Positions 34,797 through 48,264 are shown, counted from the stretch's first letter. The stretch: 64,000 nt of DNA from Deroplatys truncata (GCA_030765065.1 CM060990.1:457334321-457398320), one strand, 5' to 3'. Numbers and translations: made by a program. Notes: a model not told the origin generated them from the letters alone.

Positions 34797-37700
34797 TGAT
34801 TCAGCAACCTTGAAAGCATCAGTAATAAAGTTTGCATATTTCTAATGTAAATGCTTTGGCTGGTATAATGGAAATTGTTGGAGCATTCCCTCACTGCATT
34901 TTAGTATACGTTTACAACGTATAACTTTAAGTATAGAGCCGAAATACTGAATATGGTTGATAGAGTGCAATAATTAGTATATTCTATTACGTACCGTGAG
35001 TCTACAGTGAAAGTGCACCGACTGGGCAGCAGTATCTGCACATTTCGCTTCGTCGTTTTCACGCCTACTACCAATGACGCGTATGTTTCATTAGCCACAT
35101 TCTAGCAGTTGCATGAGAGGGAAATTTTCCGCTTGTTAAACGTAAAATTGCGTTTCTGTTAGCGGTAACTTACTCAATAGAGTTAAATATGCCGTACAAC
35201 AGCGACAACTTGTTCTGCATTTGTGCGTGAAGTACTTTACTATAATAACAATCTACGTTTCTATACGTTACAATTTCTAGCAGGAATTCGGTTCGTATTG
35301 TAATATTTGCTTAGTAACTTGATGATTTAAGTTATTTCTGAAAATAAAATACTTAATATTAGTATTAAGCAGCACCAAGCATATGTTGTAAATTAATTCT
35401 CTACTTCCAGAACGTCAATAAATTACAGATCCATTAAATCTTCGGCAATAGAAGCCATTTCCATTTATTCTCTGCTTTGCAAATCCATTTACTATCCTAC
35501 ATTAGCTTCATGGAAAACTTCAAACATATGTTGTGTAATTGAATATTCTGTTGCTGAATGTGAGATGCCGTGATGGTGGTGCGACAATTTGGTACAGGAA
35601 TCCTGTTGCCACCTTTCCTCGCTGTCTCCAATATCTGCTGTTGATTCTGCTTCCGGCAGCTTCATGGTAGAGCTATGAGTACTTTCACTCAGGGTATGCG
35701 TGGATGTATTGTGAAGGACAAGACTAGTTTAAATTCACTGAGAAATTTGTTGTGAACTAACATTTGAGTTATTGAAGCGAGTTGCCGACCGTTTGATACG
35801 CAGAAATAGACTGATTTTGAGTCGTAGTACTCGAAATTGTATCAACTAAATTATTAATCCGGCTAACTTCTACAGCATCAAAGTTACGGTTGGAAATAAC
35901 TGTTTCGACAATAAAAGAAGCTAGAAGCGTAACCTGCCGTGAGTCGCTAAAATGTTTACTGGTAAGATCCCTCGCGATAACCGTTACTCACACAAGCGCG
36001 CCACTGGGTGCATTTAAATATCACACGAGCAAGTTCCGCTGGTGGTACCAGAGAGAAAGTAACTCTCGGATATAGATTCCCGCCTTCTTATTGCCTAAGT
36101 CACGCCTACATTAGAATTATTCCCACTAACATCATTTTACGCTCGATCTAATATTCACCTCTCTTCATGCGCATCCCTAACTCTGTTACCATAGGCTAAG
36201 CTAAAATTCTTAGAATTTAAGGGCCTTTCTCTTTTCCAGAATTATGCCTACGTGCTAGTGCAAGCCTACTAACTTACCTCTAAACTGCGTTCCCAGAACT
36301 TTTTATGCTAGTGTGCTCGCTACTTCGGCTGTCGCTAATGACTTTGGCTAACCTGACTTCCTAATTACCTTCGCCTTTTCGGGCAAAATCTTTCAACCCA
36401 AGCTTGTTACATTATGCATTGATTTAATATCCAAAAATTATTTATTGCAATTATTTCTCTATCTTATTATTATTTCTTTATTTAATTATTTATAATTTTC
36501 CATAATGCTATGCATTATGTGGGTAGTAGAATTTATGGTTTAATATTTAAGTAAAAAACCATGATTAAAAAAACAAATAGTAACCTGTAAACTGCTGTTA
36601 AATGTAATTATTAATTCTATAAATTAATAAAAATTTGGTAATAACATAGACCTTATAAATACAGCGTGCATATTTATTCACCATATTTATAATAAGGAGT
36701 CAAATGAAGTACATTTTATCTAGATCAGTCATTCCTCTCATGGTATTAAGTTAGCAGCATGGCAATGGTAATATCAGATCTATCCAATGCTTTCTCACGA
36801 TATTATTCTAAAGTCTGCATGCAAATATTCCTCGTACGATACAGGTTTATGTTATTTTGTGTCTGACTTATTATCTTTTATGCAGGTTGTACGGATTTAC
36901 TAATACAAACATGGAGGCACAGACGCCAATTCGGACTATCGTTAATTATTGCAGAATAAATCTCTAGTTGCATAAACGTTTATGAATTTATGTAGATTTT
37001 TAACATGCTGTAACCTGTTCCACCTGGAAAATTTCATGTTATCAAGACATTTACTTTGTATTGTGGTAAACCTGCGATGTAGTTGAGACGTGGCATTGAT
37101 TTGGTATATGATTTGTTAACCCAGTTTGGATGGAAGGCAGGTACAGCATAGTAGTCGATGGTGGATCGATATAAACATACACAACATCGCCGACTGCTGC
37201 AAAGTACGGTGTTACTAGGAACAGCGTTTTCGCTGCCTTGTCAGAGGTGGACAGGTTGAATTCATTTCTAAGGTACCTGAACGAAGTGTTGGACAGAAAC
37301 GTGGCCTGGGTTCAGAAGCTGTTATATTGGAAATGTATCAATTTGCTTTAATTATCCTGAACACTTGTATTTTTTCCTAAAATAGCTTTAAATAGCTTTG
37401 TTGTATCAATAATAATGCGTGCTTTAGTTTCCTTTACAATGATTTAAGTGGAATTGCTTGTTATTGAATTGTATAATTGCAACGCCTAAAGACACTAAAA
37501 GTAATGTTTTCTTGATGCAATTGTCTGATTAATGGTTATTTCCCTATTGGTTAGAATAACTTGGTCCACATATGTAAAAATTGAGTTAGTGAAATCCTAA
37601 AGATAACTGTTGGGTTTAATTGCGGGTAAATCATCCCCTAATAGGAATTTGTTAATGTGTACAAATCTAAATTTAGGCTCGGGTGGAGAAATAAATGCTA

Positions 37701-38960
37701 TGGTAATGATTTATATAACATATTATATGTGATATTTGCATTGCATAAATATAACAACATTAATAAGAAATACCACGTTAATTTTATCTTTGTATTCAAA
37801 GAACAGGTGAAACAAACTAGTAAGTTAAAATAAAACGTGTTAATTTTAGCTTTCTTTTGTTTATTTCTCTACGCTTTACAGCTTCTTTTATAGCATGTCT
37901 AAATACTCATTCATTACATGCTTAGAAGGTAACTATGTCTGTGTTTGATTAAAGGAGGTTGCTCACTGCCTTACAAGGAACATAAGCCAAATAATTTAGA
38001 ATTATAGTCCAAACTTTCGGCGACCGTAGGCTGCCGGCATCTTCAGGGATTCAGAAAAATGTAATTGGGTACTTGTCAAATAAATGAAAAGCCTCAGCTG
38101 TTTAAATTACCTAAATTATTTAGATTTCTTCTGAATCACATTTATCATCTGTACCTACACGAATAGCAATGTTTTCATAATTGTACTTTTTCATATTTAA
38201 TGCTACATTATAGAAATTAATGAATTTCTGCTCTTAATTTGTAAACTTCTCAACAAAATATTTTTCTGAAAGGAACGGATAAAGGACGGTGCAACAAGTC
38301 TTATCTTTTTCAACTTCGCTAACGTTATGGGCCTACGTTCAAGAAAATAACCTTTATGTTATAAGTCATTATTTCATGTTTCTTTTTTTTTTTTTTTTTG
38401 CCTCACAAGAAAAAATCGCACACTGTTAGTTCTGAGCTACGTGAAACTCACAAAGACTTGCGATTCTCCTGCCAAATATACGACGCCATTCCTCCATTGA
38501 TGTAAGCCACACACCACATTAGTGAATTAAAAGACAGAACTGAAATTTAGTCGATCAGTGCTGAACAACTTGTGCAGTTTAGTAACACTTTGATAATATG
38601 ACGTCGAATATGTGTGGAAGCGCTTGAGAAATATTCTAATCACCTTATTTTATTATTCTTATTTTAGCTAGCTTTAATTTGTTTACTCAATTGTAACTTC
38701 CTCTGATTTTTACCCTGCTTTTTTAATAAGTTTACATTACTCCAGATCATCAAATATATAGTTATCAACTCATACACCCAAAACGTTGTTTTCTAACAAT
38801 AGTTTAATGCAAATGAGTGTAGAATATAATTATTTTGTATTTATTTAGGAGGCATATTTCAAGACATTTTAAATGAATCATATTTGAATTAGTAATGTGT
38901 TTTTAATTTATCCTCTAATTCGCATATTAAAACCTGCTTATTAGTACTTTTCTTATCCTG
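34797..38960. other. AT-rich non-coding DNA
   Basis: I see no gene, RNA gene or structured repeat. A T-run lies at about 38382-38399. Confidence 0.5.
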
Positions 38961-39056
38961 TGTTACGGGGGGTCTCGGCATCGATCCCCGAGGAGGCTTC
39001 CCCGGGAGGGAAGATGAGGCGAAATGAGACACCAGGCGGCCGGGTTCAGGAGCGAT
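38961..39056. other. Small GC-rich block, probably a SINE remnant
   Basis: About 95 bases are strongly GC-rich in an AT-rich setting (CGGCATCGATCCCCGAGGAG, then CCCGGGAGGGAAGATGAGGC). The composition resembles the SINEs in this window, but I could not find A and B boxes in proper spacing or a target duplication. Confidence 0.3.
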
Positions 39057-39564
39057 GGTTATTGGTACAGTATATAGATGTAGTTAAATTATCTTTATTT
39101 AATATGTTTCTAAAATGAATTTACTGAAACATTCGTGGGTAGAAAGACTAAAACTGCTACGGATGGTGTGCGCCATTACCTTACTCCTTCGATCGTTTTA
39201 TATCATTCCACTAAGAAATTGCAAAGCTCAGGTTTTGTGTTCCGGCAACGCGCAAGTGAAAATTCTAAATTTTTATTCAGTTTATTTGAAATTTATTCAG
39301 CATTACATTCAGGCATCAGTTGAGAACAAAAGTTTTCTGGTCTCTACGACTATGGTTCTTAGGAAAATAATAATTTTATTTGCTGCCCAAATGCGATTTT
39401 TTATATTATTCTTCTAAGTAGAAGTTGTATCAGATGTTTAACATTAAAATTATCGTTTTCCTCTTCAGGACGAGAATGTCTACAATTTCGTATATGAGAT
39501 TGCTAATTTTTTTCAGATAGGCAGGGTCTTTTTTTAGTTGTACGCTCTACTTTTTTACTTTATC
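39057..39564. other. AT-rich non-coding DNA
   Basis: A 100-codon plus-strand frame at 39115-39417 has no recognisable domain; nothing else is visible. Confidence 0.4.
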
Positions 39565-40425
39565 TGTACGTGCATAGTAGGTAGATAAGGTATTTATTCC
39601 ACCCGAAAATTCAGCATCGAGATTTCACCCGAAATACGTGTTTTGACACCTCTTGAATCCAAAAGAAAATGTGTGTGTGCCCGCGCGCGCCTGTGAACAG
39701 CATAATTCCGAAACGAAAAGTTGTATAAATTACCATACTTGGCTTTTAGGTTCAGTATCTTCCAAAGATGCGACCTGAATTTTTTCAAGAAAATCCTCCA
39801 CCCCAATCTAGCCTTTACATGAAACATTTTTCGAAATGTTTGATTTACTCAAAAATGGCTCTAACGATTTTGATTAAAATACTGTGTTTATATTAAAGAT
39901 ATTTACATTACAAATAAAATGTATATCTTGAATTTTCTGGAAATAGCCTATGAAACCCACTTCATTCGGAAGGAATTTTGTGTAATCCTGTACAACGTTA
40001 AGCGATAGACGAAAACGTACAAAACAAAAACAAATGTAAATCTCTTTAAAAAAACACAATTTATTTCAAATAACTTTATTGTGGTATATCAGCCATTTTC
40101 AAGATATCCGTTATTAATGGTTCGAACTGTTCGATACTTACCCAATCTTTCAAAGTCCTGTCGATTTTGAATTGTTTCTTGCAATGTCATGGAGAGATGT
40201 GGAATTTTAATGCTAGTGTATAGCGTCCAGTTCTAAAACATTGGACTATCGCTATTACGTTTGTATCTATAACTAAATGTGCAATGCAGCTATTTACGGA
40301 AAGGTATATCTCGATTAAAATGAAATAGATAGAAAAATAAACTTTCGTAGGAATACCTTGTATATCCAGTAATAAGTGATAGAGGGTAGAAAAAGGTATG
40401 TGAATGTAACACATCCGATTTTTTT
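39565..40425 (-). repeat. R1 repeat, copy c (minus strand)
   Basis: This is the only minus-strand copy. Landmarks read on the minus strand: TTACATTCACATACC and TTTCTACCCTCTATCAC at the right end, GTACGTTTTCGTCTATCGC in the middle, and GAATTTTCGGGTGGAATAAA at the left end. The CA-rich position of copy a is here a mixed GTGTGTGTGCCCGCGCGCGC run (39669-39690, plus strand). Confidence 0.75.
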
Positions 40426-43400
40426 ATTTTGTTTTTTGTTTTGTTTTGTTTTTACTTTTAAAGCATTATGCAAAATAATATGCCCGTTACTTACAATATT
40501 GCATAAAAAAGAACCATATGTCATTCCCTTTAACACATACAGGCCAGAAATATTGACGGTACTGCCTGAATGATATTTATTCTGCGATTAGGTGTAAGAC
40601 ACTAGTGCTAAGTTACTGGGATAACATTATTTCCTCATTTAGCTTATCTTGTATCCCCAACCTCCGCTGTCGTTTAAGAATATAGAAGGGGCATTTGTCG
40701 AGAAGAGTTAGTGAGCAGGATTGATGTTATCTGTGGAATTATGAATGAGCTGAGAGGCACCACAGCCTTTCTCAGAGTTGACTAAGAAAAACCGTGGCTG
40801 AATAAGAAACCTGGCAAGAAGCCAGTGAAATGGAAGCCATTTGTGCGTTGAGAGGTAGTGCCATGCCCAGGTTTTTACCGGCCATTTTTACACTCCATTC
40901 AGATTTATTTCTCTGTGCTTTTACGAGGTTTTCTGATCAGCTTTTGGGAGTGAATTCACAAGTCCGTTATGAAATAATATTAATGAGTTTCTCCTGATTA
41001 ACAAATAGAAGTATTAGTATTTATGTAGCGTTAGCGCAGTTGCAAAGTAACAAGGTTTACTAAGAATGAAAATATCCTTAGCTAATTCTCTAACATACAA
41101 ATTGAACATTTTACGACAAAGAAAAGAAGATTACAAATGGTTGCCATCGAAATGTTCAAAACAACAAAAGTGCTTCTCTACACTGAAGGTGTAAGTATGT
41201 GATATTATCAAAAAAGATGTTATTACAGCCAATATAAGTGTGAATAAACCATGGTCAACTAAATTATTAATTTTACAGTTACGGAAGATTAGCAGTAGAA
41301 ACTGTTTTGTGAATTCTTGTTTATTTATTTGTAAATTATTTTATCGCATCTTAAATTGCTACAATTCTGCTTTTAGGTTTATTGACTTATATTCTAGAGA
41401 CAGCCCTTCAATCAACGTGGTAGTTTTACCAAATTCATTACTGTATGCGCTAACATTTTGTCTAGAAATTTTGGCCTCAGCTGCAAACATATCTACTCAT
41501 CCATAAAGCCTCACTTTCAATCCTTGAAGAGTAAAGTGCTATAAAAATATTATATAAAGAAAATGAAGTATGCTTATCATCGAAGATACTGCTGAAAACG
41601 ACAACTTAAAAGTTTTAATTCGGTTTATTCTGAGTTGTTATATTGCAGAAACGCAATTTTAGGGTACACACTGGCAAATATTTTAAATATTGTAGCCTTT
41701 AGACAACATTTTGTCAGCTGCTACCCTAACATAATAATATAATTGAGTTTTAAATGTCATTTAGAAATCCGTAATTATCTGTTGAGAGAAAAAAGTCCGC
41801 TTGCTTCCTTTTATTATGCTAATTATTTAGAACTTCCACAGCATGTAGAGGTGGTAATTTTTAAAAAGGAAAATACGGATATTTTCTCTTGACACTATAA
41901 AAAATAACGGGTATTCAACCTTTTTCATTTTTCTGTTTAAGAAATTATCTTAAAACTTTTATGCATCGTCTTTTTCACAGTATATTCTTAATGGCTAACT
42001 TAATCTTATCATTTTGAGCAGTTTAAATGCAGTAAATTGCTTATGACAATTTCTAAAGGTCTAAATGAGCTTCTGCTGAAAATTTGAATAAGAGAGGTTA
42101 CAGACTGTATCGTGTTAAACATATTTGTAAGGTGCATAAGTGAAAGAAAAATCAAAACATTAAAGAAGAATTTTAAGGAATTGTAGTCAACTAGACCATA
42201 GCTCATGAATGTTTAAATGATCAAATAATGAGATTTAAAATGTTCTAAGAATAAAACTCAGAACAAATGCTTGAAGTTAAATGCCCCAGACAGTTTTAGA
42301 CGTAAAAAACAAAACATGCGATTTCTTAAATATTTTTACTAAATTTTACGTCAACTGAAGAATGCCTTGCACAAACATATCAGAACCTTTCCATTTAAAC
42401 TGGTGAAATTAAACACCATTCTAGGTATATATTACTATTAATGCTTTCATGCATTTTAAATGTAGCGTTGCAATAACCGAATAGCATGTATTCAGACTGC
42501 ATAGTAGAGTCAGCAGGTCTCCTTGGTTTCACATATGTTTCCTCCTCCGTAGCTAAGTGAACACGCTTATAAAGTCACGGAAAAGACGTACTGCGAACCT
42601 CTCGCTAAACATTTGGTACTACTAGAAACATTTCTAAAGCATAGAAACGTGTATTGTTTCCATTGTATATGACCACTGACAAAAGAAAAGAAATGTTACA
42701 AAGGCAATTTGATTGGAATTACCTTGTTGATCATAAGCTACACACCTTATTTCAGTTACACCCTAATGTGTGCATACCTGAAGTGAGTAACTGCTTAAGA
42801 AACTTACATGTTACAATAAAGATAGTACCAAATTTAAAATATCATGTTGTTTTCCGCATAAATCAACTGTTTTCTTCAAGAGGTAGCAGAACTGTGTAAT
42901 GGATATATTGTAACTTGGAAGCAAAAACCATTTATTGCCAGTGTATCGTTTTACTTTTTCTTCCTGCTTCCGTTTTATGACCTGGTTAAATTTTCTTCTG
43001 TTTTCTAAGAACAATAAATGTTGATACGATATATGAAGCAAATTTCAGGATCTGTATCTTGTACCTATTTTTTTCCCAGTTACTATTACATCCGGTAGGT
43101 GATATTTAAAACCTACTCGCCATAAGTTCATATACCCATATGCTTTAGTTGGAGTTTTACGTTTTATCATTGTATCTCCAATGTGTATCCAACTTGTCTT
43201 CGGTTTTCCTTCTTTCCTGGGAATCCATTCAAATATTTGTTTGTGCCAATTCTCATCATATGCTCACACAACCGTAACTGTTTTGTTCAACCTTTTCTAT
43301 TATAGACTATTTAACACATTAATCCTTTCAAATTTTATTTTTAATGCTATCTATGAGATTAATTTGTAGCATTATTTCCAAACAGAATTACTCCCCAATT

Positions 43401-44069
43401 TATTTTATTTTAATTACATTATTCTATTCATTGACCAAACGTCTTCTTAAGGAGGCATACATCCTTCAATTGTCATATATAAGCATACTCCTTCCTGTTT
43501 AAGCGAATGAAACATTCAAGATGCATGTTCTGAAGTTTTCAGTCCATCCATTCAGCCTTTTGTCTTCAGTTTCTCTTACGTAACAATAATAGATTTTTAA
43601 TTTTCTGCCAATTTCTGTTTAGCTTTAAAAACATTGAGTGTTCATTAATTTTATTTCCCTGTGCCAAATGCTCCAAGCTATGCAACTTTAAAAATAATAT
43701 TTGTTTTAAACCTACTTCTTATTTATCTGATACCGTTTTTGTACTAATATTAGCTCAGAAGAAAACAATGTTAAAATATTATAATTGTAAGTAACTCTTT
43801 TTATTTGAAATTTCAATAACGCAAGAATACTTCACAAAAATAATATATCACAGTTTTAATTGTTTGACCTTTTGGAATAAACAGGAACATTTTCAAAAGA
43901 ATGGAATGAAAGCTCCATTGAACGAAAAGTATAACTCAAATATACCTATAGAATGAATAGAATTTGAACTCCAGATTCTTATTAAATATAAAGATATGCA
44001 TCCGCAATATCAAAGTGAAAGAAAGTGAAGTTTAATGATTGATGAATGGTAATAATAGTAATAGTACTA

Positions 44070-44113
<44 letters not shown>

Positions 44114-44670
44114 TATTACTTAATCTCGCAGTCTTAGAGCCTGTTTTGCCGACAGTTCCTTCAGTGGTGTAATGATAATGTAATGCTGACATTCTATGCT
44201 TAACTGATTTAATTAAATCAGCTGGTTTGGCGTTCACGCACAAGGGGCAAATATTTGCTTGTTTGGATACCGTGGCTGAGATTCCTTAGTATCGTATCTG
44301 AAACAGCAGTTCAATGGTGGGAGCAACAAACGGAAATAAATATGAAATGCGTTAGATTGTCCTTGCTAACAGAATATCGATCAGGACGAAATTGCGTCAT
44401 GCTCCTTCCTGTACAGCAGTGCAAAGCAGGCGGGCCCGGCCGGGAGAGAAGCAGTGTATCTGGGCTACCAGGAAGAGGCGTGACCAGATATGCTGGAGGA
44501 TCAGGAAATACAACTTTCCCCTTTTCTTCCATTCCCACAGAGATGTGAAGAACCATTAAGGCAGACTGATTTTCTTCTATGCTCTCGAGCACTTAGTGTT
44601 TTCTATGGATCTCCGCTCTGTACTGTCTTGCAGCTGTAGAAGCTACATTAAAAGAGAAATCCATAAAACA
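40426..44670. other. AT-rich non-coding DNA
   Basis: No gene could be supported. Opposed frames of 97 (plus, 44255-44548) and 93 codons (minus, 44311-44592) share a GC-richer patch with GGCGGGCCCGGCCGGGAG. Neither has a recognisable domain. Confidence 0.4.
44070..44108. repeat. (ATT)n microsatellite
   Basis: About 13 uninterrupted ATT units, with related AAT-rich sequence just upstream. Confidence 0.9.
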
Positions 44671-44708
44671 AACTGAGTTTTATTTATGGACGCTCTTTAA
44701 CTGCTGTA
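44671..44708 (-). mobile_element. SINE R2, copy 5 (3' tail only)
   Basis: Only the last 38 bases remain: AACTGAGTTTTATTTATGGA, then CGCTCTTTAACTGCTG, matching the 3' end of the other R2 copies. The tRNA-like head and body are absent, as in a 5'-truncated insertion. Confidence 0.7.
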
Positions 44709-44976
44709 TCGATGTTGATATAACTAACTTAGATAAGCTAATCGACTTTAAAATGCAACTATGATATTTTGCAATCCTAAATCTCATACAAAATTCATTT
44801 AAATGTTACAAATGCAATGGTAATACTTCTATCGATAAACTTATATCAGTTACATACTCTCACGGAGTAATGTGCGCAAAGTGCAAAAGTTTATAGAATA
44901 GATAATTAAATCTTTTATTGCCGCACCAATCTAATTAGTTGTACATTTAAGGCTTAATTTGCAAAATATGTACACC

Positions 44977-44979
<3 letters not shown>

Positions 44980-45013
<34 letters not shown>
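44980..45013. repeat. (GA)n microsatellite
   Basis: An uninterrupted GA run of about 17 units, just outside the DD35E transposon. Confidence 0.95.
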
Positions 45014-45014
<1 letters not shown>

Positions 45015-45143
45015 AGACTCTCGAAGCGTATATTTGTCGAAGTCTAATCGTTTCCACGGCCGGTTCACAATGGTGTCTCGAGACGCGTGCCTTTAGCTTC
45101 GTTCTATTATCACTTCTCATATTGCGTTCCAGCTACTGGATAT

Positions 45144-45220
45144 GCGCCGATGGCCGAGCGGATAAGCAAATATCTAGCAATGAGGCCTACCGAGGTTCGT
45201 ATACCGATCACTTTTTTTTT
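45144..45220 (+). other. tRNA-like module, inward, left side of the DD35E element
   Basis: The sequence GCCGATGGCCGAGCGGATAA contains a perfect class-II tRNA A box (TGGCCGAGCGG, 45151-45161). GGTTCGTATACC (45194-45205) sits at the B-box distance, and a run of nine T follows at 45212-45220, as in a pol III terminator. The acceptor and T stems are imperfect, so this is not a working tRNA gene, though it could still be transcribed. Confidence 0.6.
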
Positions 45221-45517
45221 GCAGAAAAAAGCAATTTTTATCACGAATATTATAATATAATTTCCAACTGCTAAGACTTATTTGATTTCAAGGCATTTCA
45301 GTGGCTAAGCCGAAGCGTGAATTGTTGTTGAACATTTTCAGTCACTGTTGTTTGTATATCTCTGCATTATTTTCCCACACATAAAAACTGAAAGACACTT
45401 TTCAAACTAAATATCAAATAAGTAAATACGTACACATTCCTAATAAAAAAATAAAATATCGGTTGTGTAAACCCTCTGCTTCTATTACTGCCCTCATTCT
45501 ACGGGGTATAGATGACA

Positions 45518-46459
45518 TCAATGCCTAGTCAAATTTTTACGAGAATCTTCCTTCCAAGCATCCTGTATTTGATCCCACAAAACCTCCTTTGTCTTACATT
45601 GTCTTGCAGGCCAATTTAACTCCAAAACTTTCTTCGCCTCTGCCCACACATTTTCGATATATTTCAAATCTGGCGAGCAAAGAGGCCAATCAATCGTTGT
45701 CATATCTTGCCTTTGAGAGAACCAGGTTGAAACCTGCTGTCTTGTGTGGACAGGGTGGTTATCCTTCTGGAATTCAATCATTCCATCAGGATATCTAGTC
45801 TTTACAGAAGGAACCATGATGTTTTCGAGGATGTCTTTATACTGGTGACTATTTAATCTGCCATCAAGCTGCCACAACACACCTAGACAATCTCATGACA
45901 TCCAACCCCAACATGTTAGAGAAACGCAACCTTGGCGATCCATGTGTGCCGCAAATTTTGCGTCGTAAGTTTTCCTCTGGGGCGGTAGACAACTACTTTC
46001 CCCCCACTTGAAAACATCACCTCGTCTGTGAATATAACCCAATTCCAGTTATGATTGCCATTTTCTTCTGCAAATGCGAAGCGACATAATCTGTGATCGT
46101 CTGTAAGACGCTGTTTCATAGCTGCCGATCGAGCAAAGAGCCCTACTATAATCCATCGACGCAAGGCTGTGCGATTCGTTCCAGGGAAATTATAATTACT
46201 TCTAATTGTAGACACATGCTGGAAGGGATTGCTGTCTGCCTCTTCTAGAAGTGTAATTTCCTGCTGAGGAGTGGACAAACGTTTTAGACCCGAACCAGGG
46301 TACGTCAAACAATCGCTTCCCTGGATAACCGCACTCACCTAGCCGTAGATGTAGGGACTTCAAATGTTCTTGCAGCATGAGACTTGGAATATCCAGCAAC
46401 GTTCACTAATGTAAGGAGATATTTCCTTGTAGTTTCGTTTTATGCGTGTGCTCAGCCAT
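45518..46459 (-). pseudogene. Tc1-like DD35E transposase, degenerate
   Basis: The frame starts MAEHTHKTKL at 46459. The helix-turn-helix half includes VAGYSKSHAARTFEVP. The catalytic half has WVIFTDEVMF (first D), RVYRPRG-like VVYRPRGKL, GRLNSHQYKDILENIMVPSV, KDNHPVHTRQQ (second D) and SPDLKYIENVWAEAK (E). Counting residues between the second D and E gives 35, matching arthropod Tc1-like proteins with a DGRLNxxxYxxIL motif. All three catalytic residues are kept. Disruptions are a TGA after STAR near 46337, a frame change beside it, and stops near 45885-45915. Length about 313 codons, slightly short of the usual 330-340. The 140- and 120-codon open pieces suggest modest age. Confidence 0.85.
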
Positions 46460-46752
46460 AGCAAAAGCCAGTATGATTGCTAACGGATCATGCACAACTA
46501 CAAGGCTTATGAGGTTCGCGCGCATGATCAGGCCTGCGCCTTTCTTAACTGAAGAATGAAACTCTGAGTATGCACATCCAGTATTAAGTCAATTAAATAT
46601 TTGGTTTACCTTTTCACTTTAGAATTCTTACTAATATGGCATTTATTTTCAAAACGAAAAGAATAGTTTGTGTTTTTATGCATTAATGTCTTTAAATTAA
46701 TAGATATCTTATATTTAACAAATTAAAATTTAACTAATACAAAAAGCAGATA

Positions 46753-46836
46753 TGTCAAGAATTCGAACTAGATTGTTCCATTTACGAGACACATGCGTTT
46801 CAGCGCTCTGCTACCGCGCATACAACTAAACTGACA
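46753..46836 (-). other. tRNA-like module, inward, right side of the DD35E element
   Basis: On the minus strand TGTCA and TGACA close an 84-base unit. Inside, GCGGTAGCAGAGCGCTG resembles a tRNA A-box/D-arm and AGTTCGAATTC the B box/T loop. Together with the module at 45144 it gives an inverted pair pointing at the transposase. The head TATGCGCGGTAGCAGAGCG lines up with TATGCGCCGATGGCCGAGCG of the left module. Confidence 0.55.
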
Positions 46837-47854
46837 GGTATATTGCTACTTATGGCATAGCTTTGAAACGAACGCATGGTGGTATTAAAGCGTGTATTGT
46901 GAACGCAGCGTCAGCGAATGCTTACGATGTTTTTCCGAATCGAACTTCCTCTTATGCTGTTGCTCATTTATTTTGTCTTAGGCTGCATATACATGCTTAC
47001 CTAAAGACTAGCAGAAGTAGATAGTCCCGAAATTTGGAATTTTAGGGAAATTCAATTGGAATGAAATTTACGATTAAATGTACAATTTAAAGCTTATTTT
47101 CTTATATTAATTACTGTTCCTATGATAAATATAGTAATAATAGCTCAGCAAATACTTGACCAAAGCATATTAGACCTTGATCACACGAGAGGCACATTTT
47201 CGACTTCATTCCATGTCTATATATACCAGGTGAGTCAGCTGCGCCTATTTATTTTTGAATTTATGCAACGTGCTAAGCGACATATTTGACTTACGCCTTT
47301 CTTGAATGCCTTCTAATGGCTGTTTTGCATAACACTTTATAGAGGAGGGATACATACCTCAGTGCATAAGTATTTTACGGGACAGAATGCAATCGTTATG
47401 TATGTCGATGCAAAAAACATCCCACCCTGACACTGAGAGCTGCAGTAGTACATTTAGCCAATTTTACAAACTTTTATTCTTTAACATACATACATACATC
47501 CCTTTGAAAACGCCCCTGCAGGAACAACCTATCACATGCATTGGTTGACAAAACCATTTGGAAACAAAATGGCAGATCTACACAGTGCGACCAATTGGAT
47601 TTAAGCCGTTAGTCAATGTACAGTCTTGTCAAAAAATGCTAAGTATTAGGTAGATAATTTCTCTTATTTCACAAACTATGGCGTATTTCAGATCATACAG
47701 TAATTTTAATGACTGATGCAGCTTATTTGTTTGAATTAAAACTACCAAACCGAGCTCAAACCACTGTATGACGCTGCAAAAAGCGTGTTAAGATTCGAGG
47801 AGGGGGGGTCTAGCTCTGCGATTACTAATTCGTATTGTAACCTTAGCTTGCAAG

Positions 47855-47932
47855 GTAGCATTGACCGAATGCTATTATCATGGTTGCTTTAACACTGTGT
47901 CGTTTAAATTCTGGTTCAAACCCTTTGTGTTA
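47855..47932 (+). other. tRNA-like module, left, in the 2.8-kb DD41D element
   Basis: The unit starts GTAGCATTGACCGAATGC and ends with the B-box-like CTGGTTCAAACCC followed by TTTGTGTTAA. It is more decayed than its counterpart at 51604 in the sister copy, which folds better. It points toward the transposase. Confidence 0.45.
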
Positions 47933-48264
47933 AGTTCAAAATCTTTATTACCTTTGGTTTATCTCCTTGTTCTTATAATTTGATATTATGATATAAATAA
48001 CATTTTTAATAAGATAATAAGTGTGTAGAAAATAGAATAATCGCCACGTTTTCCACTGGCAGGAGGATAATTTGTACTTCGTAGTAGGTGTTTTATTGTG
48101 GTCAGTATTAGCCTGACCCATTCAACCAAGTTTAAAACACTTCCCACATGCAAAGTGGCTTTAGCTATTTGCGCCTGCGTCAATGCTTGGCGTGAATAAA
48201 TAAGTCTCTCTCCATTGTCTACTCAGTATGTAAAACCTTTCTACGAGAAACGGCTGCTGTCATA

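Larger units (their letters stand above)
45062..46904 (-). mobile_element. Tc1-like DD35E transposon with tRNA-like ends (limits approximate)
   Basis: A degenerate transposase on the minus strand lies between two related inverted flanks. At the left GGTTCACAAT (45062-45071), and at the right the inverted CGTTCACAAT (46904-46895), are each followed about 80 bases inward by TATGCGC and a tRNA-like module pointing toward the transposase. The match between flanks is patchy, so the ends are provisional, and no TA duplication was confirmed. The element would be about 1.84 kb, normal for the group. Confidence 0.6.

Noticed and set aside
34318-34894. Overlapping frames of 60-136 codons on both strands
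   Set aside because: They fall in or across a GC-rich SINE delimited by an 11-base target duplication; GC-rich sequence simply has fewer chance stops.
37090-37330. Moderately GC-rich stretch with a short reading containing YLNEVLDRNVAWVQ
   Set aside because: Too short, with no family recognised and no splice sites.
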